The notes under the pieces are model-generated. The model made no database searches. It was not told where the DNA came from and worked only from the letters and a program-made list of their open reading frames with translations. This document shows, piece after piece, positions 1 through 10,677 of a stretch of 64,000 bases of DNA. This DNA comes from Lingula anatina (taxonomy: Eukaryota; Brachiopoda; Lingulata; Lingulida; Lingulidae). The DNA lies in assembly GCF_001039355.2 (NCBI RefSeq), contig NW_019775635.1, forward strand, positions 654,121-718,120. Reading direction: 5' to 3'. The translations under genes and the position numbers were made by a program. How positions within the stretch are numbered: the stretch's first letter is position 1; the number at the start of each line of letters is the position of its first letter.

Positions 1-205
1 AATGCCCAAAATGGGTGAAAAATCTTGCGAGCAATCTTAAAATTTTAATTTCAAAGTTGGGGAATGCGACGGGTGTGGCGATGTCTAAAAAATCTGCAAA
101 AACCCGCAGGCGTCCGGAGAGCGCCGCCGACGGGTGCAAAATTGTGAGATCTGTCTCAAGATTTTGTTCAAATTTCCCGGGTTTTACCCATCCCCGACGC
201 ATCGC
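1..205. repeat. possible degenerate fold-back (inverted-repeat) element
   Basis: The left part (about 10-45) and the reverse complement of the right part (about 141-195) share an imperfect match: both read ATGGGT, then AAAA, then AATCTTG, and end in AATTTT. The centre is clearly more GC-rich than the surroundings. This looks like an old non-autonomous inverted-repeat element inside an intron of the SAM-domain gene. The window starts within or at its edge, so the ends and any target-site duplication cannot be defined. The 67-codon frame across it has no recognisable protein. Confidence 0.3.
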
Positions 206-367
206 AACTGATTTGTGACTGGGCCTTAACTCTCCATACAATATTCTGCATTCTCTTCCTCTTACTCTTTCTGCTACATCCCCAAAAACTATCACTCATT
301 TATCCACCCACCTACTCACTAATTTACTGACTAGCATTTCAATAACATCAAAGATCAGTATAATAAC

Positions 368-498
368 CTGCACTTCTCCTTTCATCCTTGCCACATGTCT
401 AGCAGCCAACTTGTCACGGGCATTTTTTCTAGCTGCCATCAGAATCTGTTGTCTCTGTGCTTCACTCTGATCTGCCACCTTGGATCCATGGTTCAAAC
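368..498 (-). CDS. SAM-domain protein, second coding exon seen (internal)
   Basis: This exon continues the gene that starts at 1480. On the minus strand an AAG acceptor precedes base 498 and a GCAG|GTTATT donor follows base 368. The first exon leaves one base and this exon begins with two, so the junction restores a Cys codon. The encoded stretch reads LNHGSKVADQSEAQRQQ and then a basic, Ala/Arg/Lys-rich segment (AARKNARDKLAARHVARMKG) that is probably helical. The frame stays open past the donor for some codons, so read-through cannot be excluded, but the phase match supports splicing. The rest of the gene lies to the left of the window. Confidence 0.65.
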
Positions 499-840
499 CT
501 TAAATAATAAGATCAAGATATTGGTTATGTGACCTTGGTATGAAGTCTTCAATATTTTTGAGTACATGTAATAGGATGGGTATGGAATATTCTCTAACAA
601 GCAAATTGTGCACTTTATACCTGCTCTGGGAAGTGCTTTGGTAAACCAACTCACCAAGTTTGTCCAGGTACTCTTTTTCTTATCAGTTCTGACATCATTT
701 TCTAAATGCTAACTGAACCATAATTTTCTTACGAGTGAGCATACAGCTAACACCAATGGGGCAAACCTTAATCAATAGAGTTTACACCATACTTGATAGT
801 GACTGTATCATATGGCAAATAAAGTCCTAGCCCTACTTAC

Positions 841-1480
841 ATGATTGATCTTGTAAGGCATTTTGTATATTGGCAGAAGGACCTTTCCTTTTCCTCTGTT
901 GACTCCTTTTATCTTGTCTACTGACCCCAGCAACATCTCTGGCAAAATCCATCTCACTAACATTATTTGTAGAATAAACTGGACTCTTAAAATCTTCTCC
1001 TTGTAATTCTTTTATAGCAAAGAGAATCTTACTGGTGGCTCCCACTGCAGTAATCCCCATGCTTCTCAGATCTCTCTCCCTTAACAACTTCAAACTCTGC
1101 ATGTCTATCTCATGCTCTGCAAAAATCTTCAGATATTTCTCAGCATTCTGAAGGTGCAGGGTTCTCAACCAGGAGGCAACTTCCCTATCACAGGTAAGTG
1201 CAATCACTTGATTGCTGTGTTCTGAATGAATGTTGTGGGCTGAAACTGGGCCCCTGTAGACATTCAAACCGTCTGTTTTTTCAAGTGCTTTTTGAAGAAT
1301 AACTGATTTCATTGCAGCAACTTGTTCTTTTCTGGTGAGGTTTTCTGCAGTCTGTTCTTCCAGTTCATAATTCATTTTTAAATCATTGGTGACACTTTTA
1401 CCCCCAACATTCTTCTGACGTGCTATTAAATCACCAAGTTTGGCTTTAGCCATATCATCAAGTTCTCTCTGAAATGCCAT
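841..1480 (-). CDS. SAM-domain protein, first coding exon
   Basis: A 213-codon open exon. The ATG at 1480-1478 is preceded in frame by a TGA, so it is the probable initiator. A consensus donor (CAATCAT|GTAAGT) lies at 841/840. Residues about 1-70 are charged and helical. Residues about 98-162 form a sterile alpha motif: V-x-x-WLRTLHL, then AEKYLKIFAEHEIDMQSL, LLRERDLRSMGI, and a closing helix SKILFAIKEL. This pattern matches the SAM-fold helices and the conserved L-x-x-MGI turn. SAM domains usually mediate homo- or hetero-oligomerisation. After the domain comes a Lys/Arg/Gln-rich tail (residues about 185-205). I cannot assign a specific orthologue. The gene is head to head with FANCF, about 0.9 kb away. 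Confidence 0.8.
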
Positions 1481-1574
1481 ATTTCAGAAGTCCACCCGTG
1501 GATTACATTAGTTGAGCCTATAAATTAAACTACAGATTCAGATGAAGTTTGCATTTTTCACATAAAACTGCATA

Positions 1575-1639
<65 letters not shown>

Positions 1640-2365
1640 CTAAAAAAGTAAAACAACCGCATATTACACGTTAGCTTCTCTGTTACTCCTATGACAAAAT
1701 ATTTCAGTCGTCAGTTTTCATTTCTGCTGTTCGTTTTGTGTACAATTTCACTACGAGGCAATAACAAGATGAGCTAGAAAATTAAGATAAAGCTTACACA
1801 ATAAATGAACCAGACAGAGATAAATGTAATATAAAAGATTTATTATTATCAGCTTTATCAAGCTGTCCAAATACTTGTGTTTCATTTGATTGAAATCACG
1901 AATCTATAAATTTCTTCTTGGGTGAACACCTTAGTCCCTCCTAGTGCAAAAGAGCTGGTGAAGCCGCGCAGGTTGAAAACAAAAACACTTTATTACGTTT
2001 GAACGCGTTGTCTGTCCTCATACTTGTAAGTAACTCATAGGTAAAGTTTTGATTTTATGCCGTACCTATCTGTGGTTAGTTCTTCATAAGTTATCTGCCT
2101 TTGTGGTTTGGACAGTGACAGTGCAACAGCCACGGTGCAACTTTTACAACTAACTTCAACTGCAAACTCACAACAAGCTGGAACCCACTTAGCGGCGAAG
2201 ACAGTTGTTCTGAATCTGAGTTTGTTTACATTTCAGGGCCTCATCGGCGTAGACACAAAAAAGTTATTTGCAGCAAGAACCGAAATTAAAACGTATTGGA
2301 AGATGTCCCTGAAGAATACAGTTCTGCTTTGGAAACAATAATCAAGTCTCTCTCATTGTCACCCA
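1481..2365. promoter_or_regulatory. head-to-head intergenic region, putative bidirectional promoter
   Basis: The SAM-domain gene starts leftwards at 1480 and FANCF (copy A) starts rightwards at 2366, so this 885-bp interval must hold both 5' regions. It contains a long GA microsatellite and, nearer FANCF, a GC-containing stretch. A donor-like site near 2041 (CATAG|GTAAAG) and an acceptor-like site near 2236 (ACATTTCAG) could define a 5' UTR intron. No TATA box or defined factor site is convincing. In copy B the matching FANCF upstream sequence starts at 4213 and lacks the SAM-gene side. Confidence 0.4.
1579..1637. repeat. (GA)n microsatellite
   Basis: An uninterrupted GA dinucleotide run of about 59 bases between the SAM-domain gene and FANCF. 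Confidence 0.95.
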
Positions 2366-3139
2366 ATGTCCTTGAAGACTATTCTGAAGAATATCTACTC
2401 ATTTTTGGAAGTGTTACGAAGTGCTCGATCACCTGATGTTGAGACATGGGACCAGCAGGCCTTGGAGAATGCTTTACAGTGGGCAACCTACTGTGAACAG
2501 GTACACAGTTTACATACTTTCTGAATAAATCCAATTATCCAGTTTTTAAGACATCAATGCTTCATCTTTCCTTCCAGTAAAGGAACAGATGGGTGCCTCG
2601 CAGAAAAATGCACCCATTGATTATGATTAGCACTGGTATCATGTGGTACTCAGTATATACATTTTGAAAGAAAAGAAGATGTAAATTGCATTGCTAATGC
2701 ATGAATACTTGTGCTAAGGGATGTCATGCTGGCTAAGTTAATAAATTTATTTATTTATATTTAACCACATCCCTCTTAATATGTATTGACATATTCACTA
2801 AATGCCATACATATTAAACCATGACCAATTGATTAACATAAAAAGATACTCATGAACTGAATGAAAATTGAAATAATTACCATACATGTGGTATTTCATA
2901 TGTTTAACCCCTTAAAATGGTAACTTTTTCATAAAATCTTAATCGCAGGTGTATACTCAGGCACAGTGCAAGCCTTATAGAGAAGATCTGAACCAGCAAG
3001 TGCAGCAACTTGGAAAACTTCCATTAAAACTAGGAGATCTGGAGATTAACCTAGAATTACTAAGAAAGGCTACACCAGTGCTTATAAAGGTAGTTCTTCT
3101 GATGGAAAACATGGATGCTTGTCATCAGTATAATATGAA

Positions 3140-3183
<44 letters not shown>

Positions 3184-4161
3184 TTGTTGTTGTTGTTGCA
3201 CAAAACTTTGCACAAGTTACATCTCCCTTCTATGCCTAATTTCTTATTTTTTCTTGCTTAACCCTGTATATGAACTTGTTGGCAATTGCAAATTGCATTG
3301 CATTTTATTCGCAGTCATACTCTCTGCACTGGCCTTGTATTGAGTACTTAATCTTTATTTCATAAGATGTCTCTCAATTTATTGTAGTCCCTTGTTCAGA
3401 ATCCCCAGCTATCAGACCAGCTGCTCAGCAGAATTTTGTCTGTTGGGAATTATGGGTCATCTGCCTGTGATATTTTGTCTGTAAGTGCAAGTTGAAATTA
3501 ATTCCTCTTTTATATGGAGTTTTAGGTAAAAAATAACATCACAGATACACATTGTTAATTTAGATTATTTAAGATGTAGATTTCTTTTTGCAAGATTTAT
3601 AAACTGTTATATATTTATATTTGATTTTACAACTATGTCATGTTGACTATACTTCAATATTACCATTAAAACCACATTTTAGTTACTCTCTGAACTCAGT
3701 GAGACCAAGTCATCCCTGCAGCAGGCAATGCAGCTGAAAGAATTGGTGAACAGTGCCCAACAAAGCGGTGAAATTGATCAGCATTGGAGGTCAACAAGTG
3801 TCCAAACACAGGCATGCTTACTCTTAAGGCATATCAGAAAGGTCTGGATTAACTGCCACAGGAGGGACAAGTAAGGCACTACACACTTTGTATGTAATTC
3901 TCCATTATATTATCTGTGATAATTAGACTGCCTCCCTCAACAAGAATGGGCTTGAATGAGCAGTTGGGGGGATGGAGGGAGACTTTTGGTTTGCATTCAA
4001 GTTTTGAAGTTTCAGCCTGATTTTGATTTGGTTTTTTATAAATTTTTTTGTAATAGGAAAGTTGCTATTAAAATTGTGGTTAGTGAATTTTATTTCTTTG
4101 CAGGGCAGTGAGCCATACAGAAATAATTTTGACCAGTGCTTTAATGGAGGAATATGGCTTG
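2366..4161 (+). pseudogene. FANCF: FANCF exons 1-5, extra copy A (probable second haplotype)
   Basis: Exons at 2366-2500, 2949-3089, 3388-3480, 3683-3870 and 4104-4161 match copy B exons in length, phase and splice sites. All are intact, with no stop or frameshift. The copy ends just after exon 5 at the 'n' and has no exons 6-8, so alone it could not encode the C-terminal half. It differs from copy B at residues 18 (Arg versus Gln), 64 (Gln versus Lys) and 114 (Tyr versus Asp). I read it as an allele placed in tandem by the assembler, not as a decayed gene; 'pseudogene' marks only its incompleteness in this window. Confidence 0.75.
3139..3198. repeat. (TTTA)n plus (TTG)n microsatellite in FANCF intron 2
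   Basis: A run of about eleven TTTA units, then GTTGTTGTTGTTG. The allelic counterpart at about 5679-5720 has fewer TTTA units and an extra CTGTTG, as expected for microsatellite length alleles. Confidence 0.9.
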
Positions 4162-4901
4162 GTAAGCTGAGTTTGATGAGTAATAGGCCTGTTTACTGTT
4201 ACTGAATTACNAGTCAGTTTTCATTTCTGCTGTTCGTTTTGTGTACAATTTCACTACGAGGCAATAACAAGATGAGCTAGAAAATTAAGATAAAGCTTAC
4301 ACAATAAATGAACCAGACAGAAATAAATGTAATATAAAAGATTTATTATTATCAGCTTTATCAAGCTGTCCAAATACTTGCCTTTCATTTGATTGAAATC
4401 ACGAATCTATAAATTTCCTCTTGGGTGAACACCTTAGTACCTCCTAGTACAAAAGAGCTAGTGAAGCCGCGCAGGTTGAAAACAAAAACACTTTATTACG
4501 TTTGAACGCGTTGTCTGTCCTCATACTTGTAAGTAACTCATAGGTAAAGTTTTGATTTTATGCCGTACCTATCTGTGGTTAGTTCTTCATAAGTTATCTG
4601 CCTTTGTTTTTGCTGCTTTGTGGTTTGGACAGTGACAGTGCAACAGCCACGGTGCAAAGTACCGCAACTTTTACAACTTCAACTGCAAACTCACAACAAG
4701 CTGGAACCTACTTAGCGGCGAAGACAGTTGTTCTGAATCTGAGTTTGTTTACATTTCAGGGCCTCATCGGCGTAGACACAAAAAAGTTATTTGCAGCAAG
4801 AACCGAAATTAAAACGTATTGGAAGATGTCCCTGAAGAATACAGTTCTGCTTTGGAAACAATAATCAAGTCTCTCTCATTGTCACCAACTTCAACACCCC
4901 A

Positions 4902-5036
4902 ATGTCCTTGAAGACCATTCTGAAGAATATCTACTCATTTTTGGAAGTGTTACAAAGTGCTCGATCACCTGATGTTGAGACATGGGACCAGCAGGCCTTG
5001 GAGAATGCTTTACAGTGGGCAACCTACTGTGAACAG
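4902..5036 (+). CDS. FANCF: FANCF exon 1 (copy B)
   Basis: The ATG at 4902 is followed by MSLKTILKNIYSFLEVL, and the exon ends with the W-D-x-x-x-L-x-x-ALQWATY signature at residues 28-42. The donor is GAACAG|GTACAC, phase 0. The ATG matches the position of the vertebrate start relative to the WD motif (about residue 28 here). Confidence 0.85.
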
Positions 5037-8000
5037 GTACACAGTTTACATACTTTCTGAATAAATCCAATTATCCAGTTTTTAAGACATCAATCCTTCA
5101 TCTTTCCTTCCAGTAAAGGAACAGGTGGGTGCCTCACAGAAAAATGCACCCATTGATTATGATTAGCACTGGTATCATGTGGTACTCAGTATATACATTT
5201 TGAAAGAAAAGAAGATGTAAATTGCATTGCTAATGCATGAATACTTGTGCTAAGGGATGTCATGCTGGCTAAGTTAATAAATCTATTTATTTATATTTAA
5301 CCACATCCCTCTTAATATGTATTGACATATTCACATAATGCCATACATATTAAACCATGACCAATTGATTAACATAAAAAGATACTCATGAACTGAATGA
5401 AAATTGAAATAATTACCATACATGCAGTATTTCATATGTTTAACCCCTTAAAATGGTAACTTTTTCATAAAATCTTAATCGCAGGTGTATACTCAGGCAC
5501 AGTGCAAGCCTTATAGAGAAGATTTGAACCAGCAAGTGAAGCAACTTGGAAAACTTCCATTAAAACTAGGAGATCTGGAGATTAACCTAGAATTACTAAG
5601 AAAGGCTACACCAGTGCTTATAAAGGTAGTTCTTCTGATGGAAAACATGGATGCTTGTCATCAGTATAATATGAAGTGATTTATTTATTTATTTATTTAT
5701 TTATTGTTGTTGTTGTTGCTGTTGCACAAAACTTCGCACAAGTTACATCTCCCTTCTATGCCTAATTTCTTATTTTTTCTTGCTTAACCCTGTATATGAA
5801 CTTTTTGGCAATTGCAAATTGCATTGCATTTTATTCGCAGTCATACTCTCTGCACTGGCCTTGTATTGAGTACTTAATCTTTATTTCATAAGATGTCTCT
5901 CAATTTATTGTAGTCCCTTGTTCAGAATCCCCAGCTATCAGACCAGCTGCTCAGCAGAATTTTGTCTGTTGGGAATGATGGGTCATCTGCCTGTGATATT
6001 TTGTCTGTAAGTGCAAGTTGAAATTAATTCCTCTGTTATATGGAGTTTTAGGTAAAAAATAACATCACAGATACACATTGTTAATTTAGATTATTTAAGA
6101 TGTAGATTTCTTTTTGCAAGATTTATAAACTGTTATATATTTATATTTGATTTTACAACTATGTCATGTTGACTATACTTCAATATTACCATTAAAACCA
6201 CATTTTAGTTACTCTCTGAACTCAGTGAGACCAAGTCATCCCTGCAGCAGGCAATGCAGCTGAAAGAATTGGTGAACAGTGCCCAACAAAGCGGTGAAAT
6301 TGATCAGCATTGGAGGTCAACAAGTGTCCAAACACAGGCATGCTTACTCTTAAGGCATATCAGAAAGGTCTGGATTAACTGCCACAGGAGGGACAAGTAA
6401 GGCACTACACACTTTGTATGTAATTCTCCATTATCTGTGATAATTAGACTGCCTCCCTCAACAAGAATGGGCTTGAATGAGCAGTTGGGGGGATGGAGGG
6501 AGACTTTTGGTTTGCATTCAAGTTTTGAAGTTTCAACCTGATTTTGATTTGGTTTTTTATAAATTTTTTTGTAATAGGAAAGTTGCTATTAAAATTGTGG
6601 TTAGTGAATTTTATTTCTTTGCAGGGCAGTGAGCCATACAGAAATAATTTTGACCAGTGCTTTAATGGAGGAATATGGCTTGGTAAGCTGAATTTGATGA
6701 GTAATAAGCCTGTTTACTGTTACTGAATTATATTTTGATTGGAGTGATCATGTTTATCACTTATTCATTGAATAAAACGGTATAAAGAAAAACAGTAAGA
6801 GTTAATGACATGAATTTATGTCAAATATGTAATATGGCATGCATATCAATTACTCTTGTTATGCATATATCTCCTGACATTCATTTAAAATATTTTATTC
6901 CTAATTTATTACTGTTTGGCCATCAAGGATATTTTGCTGACTGTACTCATAACAGATGATGGAGAAGTGTCCCCTGCAGAGGGCAGCAGTGAGTTGCGCC
7001 AGTTTGTCCTGCAGTGGGTGTTAAACACATGTGTAGACAAAGACGGGACACACCCAAGGTCAAGGTACATGACATGGAACATTTGTAGTGATTTATTGCC
7101 ATTTGCTGAATGTTATCCAGGTATTTTTAAAGGAGAAGTTTTAGCAGAAATTCTGTAATTTTCCCCAAGTGCTAAGTTTTTCCCTGATGAGTTTATTCAG
7201 ACAGCTGGCAGGAAAGTGAGAATATGCACATAAACAATAATCTTGTTCAAGGAGCTGGCATAATCATGCACACACACTTTTTGTTAAATTACTTATAAAT
7301 AAACCCATGGCAAAAGTTCCTCTCTGATATTGAATTTGTATGATATGATTTTATAAGAAAATCACAAAAATCACTTTAATTCAATGTCTTGAATTGATAT
7401 TATTGTAGTTTGCTGAAGCCCATTTGGCAAGTGCCCCCCAGTCTGCTGTGCCAAGTGGCCTTTGTGTACTTCAGCTTCTACACTAGGTATATGGATCACC
7501 TGACACAGTGGGCACAGTCAATGGTAATAGTTTATGATGACATGGGGAAAGCAGGATACACATGGAGGTAGGGAACTGCAACGCGACTGGTTACAGTTGA
7601 GTTTTGAAAGTGGAATTTGTGTATTTGAAGATAAAAGTGTATTTTGGAAAAAAATGAGTTATCTAAGCGACTGCATGACAATGCATAAGTTCATCAGTTG
7701 TTAGTTAGCTTTTTTTGTAATGTCAAGTCTTATTCATCAGAGTACCTCACCTGGTTAAATATATGCAATTTTTATCCTTATTTTTCTTACGTTTTGTGTA
7801 TGCATGAGGATGTTGATAAATTTTCTACAGTTTTTTTTTTACTTGTAATTTATATATGCCCTATTAAATTAGTCTTTGTTGTTTTTTAGCCTCAAGTCAC
7901 AGGATACTGAGGACTTCTCATACACGAAGTTAAAGCAGTGTTTTCAAGGCCTCTGTGAACACCCGCACACTGCACTAGCTGTAAGGAAAACAATTCAGGA

Positions 8001-8088
8001 TTTAGCAACTAGAACAGACTGCAGTGTTAATATATGGACTGATTTGCTTAAAGACATTCCTGTTACATTTAATATTGATGCTTCATAA
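4902..8088 (+). CDS. FANCF: FANCF, Fanconi anaemia core complex adaptor (eight coding exons)
   Basis: Joining 4902-5036, 5485-5625, 5914-6006, 6209-6396, 6625-6682, 6928-7064, 7409-7567 and 7890-8088 gives one open frame of 1110 bases, 369 residues and a TAA; every junction is GT/AG and in phase. Human FANCF has 374 residues. Recognition rests on patterns from both ends: the N-terminal WDQQALENALQWATY resembles the vertebrate TWDPATVRRALQWARY; the C-terminal half carries VYFSFYTRYMDHLTQWAQ, then SQDTEDFSYTKLKQCFQ-LC and NIWTDLLKD, resembling the vertebrate PVYLGLLTDWGQ, SQDVPWEELHNRFQSLC and SIWTDLL. In vertebrates FANCF is a helical adaptor in the nuclear core complex that ubiquitinates FANCD2/FANCI during crosslink repair. 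The role here is inferred by homology. No other family fits as well. Confidence 0.9.
5485..5625 (+). CDS. FANCF: FANCF exon 2 (copy B)
   Basis: Residues 46-92, phase 0 at both ends, flanked by AATCGCAG and AAAG|GTAGTT. It encodes a charged helix followed by a Leu-rich stretch (LGDLEINLELLRKATPVL). Confidence 0.85.
5914..6006 (+). CDS. FANCF: FANCF exon 3 (copy B)
   Basis: Residues 93-123, flanked by ATTGTAG and TTGTCT|GTAAGT. It contains QNPQLSDQLLSRILSVGN. Residue 114 is Asp here and Tyr in copy A. Confidence 0.85.
6209..6396 (+). CDS. FANCF: FANCF exon 4 (copy B)
   Basis: Residues 124-185 plus two bases, flanked by CATTTTAG and GGGACAA|GTAAGG. It includes TSVQTQACLLLRHIRKV, which resembles the vertebrate SLMKTQAELLLERLQEV. 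The phase-2 end pairs with the phase of exon 5. Confidence 0.85.
6625..6682 (+). CDS. FANCF: FANCF exon 5 (copy B)
   Basis: A 58-base exon after CTTTGCAG that ends at TTG|GTAAGC. With the phase carried from exon 4 it reads AVSHTEIILTSALMEEYGL. The longer frame open through this region is a different frame and is not the gene product. Confidence 0.8.
6928..7064 (+). CDS. FANCF: FANCF exon 6
   Basis: Residues 206-250 plus two bases: DILLTVLITDDGEV, then SSELRQFVLQWVLNT, which resembles the vertebrate SQVLVHWLL segment. The acceptor (CATCAAG) is preceded by only a modest pyrimidine tract; the donor is TCAAG|GTACAT. It is present once only, to the right of both copies of exons 1-5. Confidence 0.8.
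7409..7567 (+). CDS. FANCF: FANCF exon 7
   Basis: Residues 251-303 plus two bases, flanked by TTATTGTAG and TGGAG|GTAGGG. It carries FVYFSFYTRYMDHLTQWAQ and then VYDDMGKAGYTW, matching the vertebrate segment that ends in DLQKGIWVG. Confidence 0.85.
7890..8088 (+). CDS. FANCF: FANCF exon 8 (terminal)
   Basis: Residues 304-369 and the TAA stop, after the acceptor GTTTTTTAG. It carries SLKSQDTEDFSYTKLKQCF and NIWTDLLKDIPVTF, the most recognisable FANCF segment in the window. Confidence 0.9.
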
Positions 8089-8621
8089 CCTTCTGTGTCA
8101 AAGATATGTATTTCAAATGGCAGAACTTTAATAACAAAAAAGATTGTTCGATGAAAATGTTGGAATAAGTGCTGGGGTAAAGATGTTGAGGACAGATGGT
8201 GTACAGTTTGAGTAAAAAGAAATCAATTGGGTATTGCAAAGAAAACCATTGGTTCCACCATAATTAAACATCTCTTCAATATAACCCTTTTTAAATGATT
8301 TATTCATAAAGATGTTTGTGTCCATTCTGCTTTCTGTCAAATGACGGGACTCTGTTGAATGAAAGCTCGCTGACAGGATGAGTAAGAGTGAATGCCATGA
8401 TTGTGATTGTGCTCCTCTCAACCGATTGTGTTATTTTCAGTGGTTTCGATCCTTCGTCACAAGCACAGTGGCGACCACTGTGGTAACTTTCTGTAGACAA
8501 AAAAATCTCAATTACCAATCACACTAATTTCACTAAATGGTATAAATGTTGGTACATATGAAGTTATAGTAATAGTCAGTGTTTACAAAGCGATGTCACT
8601 GTCCTATTCAAAGGGAAATTA

Positions 8622-8627
8622 AATAAA
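8622..8627 (+). terminator. candidate poly(A) signal for FANCF
   Basis: The first clean AATAAA downstream of the FANCF stop, about 530 bases into the presumed 3' UTR. No cDNA evidence is available. Confidence 0.25.
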
Positions 8628-9507
8628 TGAAACTGGTATTTTTCAGCTGCGAGTTCTCATAAGTATCTCTCTTTAGATAAACGATAAAGAATGATGCAAC
8701 AGGTAATTTAATTCGTTGTTTTCTTAAGTATGTAGAAATAGTTGAACCATGAATGAATTTACCTTTTATTTCCATCAATGCGCATCAATTCTCCGTGGAA
8801 TGGTGCAACGAAAAAAGCATTGCCATCAATGCCACACTGCGCCAAATATCAATATCTGACCCATTTTTTGCCGATATTTGTCTTTCCACAATTCACTTTT
8901 TAAAGAATTCTTAATTGTTTATGATTATAAATTACAACCATTTTGAAGGCTAGACAGCGGGATAGAAAACGTTTCAGATAGCGACGAGAACGTCGTAGAG
9001 TCCTTGTCATTTTTTCTGCATGACTGTGATCTTCAGTTGACGTCGATTTGAATTGTTTAAATGAATAATAAAAAATCGCTGGTGTTCGCCATCTTTCATC
9101 AGGGGAATCATTCTATTGACAACAACTCCAGAAGTAGAAAACCCACTTAAGAAACTCGTACTCTAAAAGAAGTCTCCATTTTCAGATATTTATTCTATTC
9201 TTGTGAGAAGTATTCAAGCACAAAGATCGTACATTATTAAGAGCACTTACGCTACTCTCTGGTTACAGATGTGTTTTGTTACACATTACTGCCGCTTTTG
9301 AAGATAGTTGATCGACACCGCAGCTATTCGGGATTAGGATATTAAATGTTTGTATCTGAGTATACTTACATGTAACTAATGTTGCCATAGGTACATTTTT
9401 TGCCGTCTCTAACTTCTATTACTCCGTTTCTTTTCTATTGGTTTTTTGCCCATTATATTTTAACTTAACTTCCAACCAAAATGATGCTGTTTCACCTTTT
9501 TACAGCA

Positions 9508-9531
9508 AAAAAAAAAAAAAAAAAAAAAAAA
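9508..9531. repeat. poly(A) tract
   Basis: An uninterrupted run of about 24 A. It might be the tail of a retroposed sequence on the plus strand, but no recognisable body precedes it. Confidence 0.7.
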
Positions 9532-10677
9532 CTATTTCGAATTGAAATGCGATTTTGCAAAACACCCAAAGAAGTAGTACAATTACGAATGGATGTTCCA
9601 AAGTCTTTTCGCTATTATTATTGTGGAAACTGTATTAACTGATATGACGCTGCCATCCTGTGGATGTAAAGTATATTATGGCAGAGCAGTAGGTGTCGTG
9701 GACGTCTGTAACCAGACCTGCAGGGCTTTAGTCAATCAGTCTGTTGTATAGCGTTATATAACAGACAAGATAGGCAAGGGCCTACATTACAATCGGGAAA
9801 AATTGTTCAACAGACTCGCACTATCATTATCCACAGATCAGGCACAATACCTGGTGGGTGATTTTTTTTCTGAATCCGCGGCCACAATCTCTGTCGCAAG
9901 ACAATCTATACACTTTGTGTAACATAATATTTGGAGAAAAGCATGAAATAGATATTTTCAACATTAACCAAACGAAACTATGTTGGTTTGTTAATAAAAA
10001 AAACGTGTAGGTTGAAGATGTGATGCCGATTGCATAATTAGCAGGTCTAATCTTGTACTAAGTAAAGCGCAAAGTAAGTCTAAAAGAAGTTCTTGCACAC
10101 CTTTAGTTTTATCACTGTCAAACATGCTGTTTTTAGTGCACTCCCTATCGAATTAACCAAATCCTAAGAGTTTATTTTTTCAGCGCTCTCATTAATCTAC
10201 CGCAAGTGCCTTCTGTTTTTGTCATGGCAAAATTATTCAACTATGAAAACAGAATCCCCTTGAGTTAGACAAATGTATTTTGTTTCTATTTATACATAGC
10301 ATTAGTTTTAATGGTTGATACAGTATTCCTCGGGTTACACAAACCGAAAGTTTCCACTCAGGATATTGTTGTCAGGTATCTAGGACTAAAAGGTTTGCAT
10401 CTGTATGTACTTCAGTATTGTTTTTTCACCTGCAATCATCTATGTAATGTAATAGCTGCCCTGTTTATAATCATCTTTTTTTTTTTTTGCAATATTCAAT
10501 GCCACAAACAAAGAGTTGATGGGGAAAAAGAAAAAAAAGCGGGACATATGGATAAGTTGGGCGGTTCCAGATAGCGTATCTCTGGCTGTTGAAATAAACT
10601 GTTGTCGAAATGCTAGATATACTACTTCTAAAGAAATTCAACATTTCCGAAAAACAACTTACATGACAGGAGTCATA

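Larger units (their letters stand above)
1710..6730. repeat. 2.5-kb direct duplication of the FANCF 5' half around an n at 4211
   Basis: Bases 1710-4208 and 4213-6730 are near-identical over their whole length, including introns. They are separated only by a couple of bases and a single undetermined base at 4211. Differences are scattered substitutions, small indels (for example about 10 extra bases near 4605 in copy B) and a shorter TTTA microsatellite in copy B. The pattern is what two alleles of one locus look like when a diploid assembly places both in tandem. Only copy B runs on into FANCF exons 6-8; only copy A runs on into the SAM-domain gene. Confidence 0.9.

Noticed and set aside
2108-2341. 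77-codon frame upstream of FANCF exon 1 (also 4604-4864)
   Set aside because: It stops just before the FANCF ATG, starts from a non-ATG codon in copy A, and contains indels between the two copies, which suits 5' UTR or intron rather than coding sequence.
4023-4205. 60-codon frame overlapping FANCF exon 5 (also at 6544-6726)
   Set aside because: Splice phase from exon 4 selects a different frame (AVSHTEIILTSALMEEYGL); this one begins in the intron.
1710-6730. Real FANCF paralogues in tandem
   Set aside because: Introns are as similar as exons, the junction is an undetermined base, and each copy is complete only on its outer side. Haplotype duplication explains all three.
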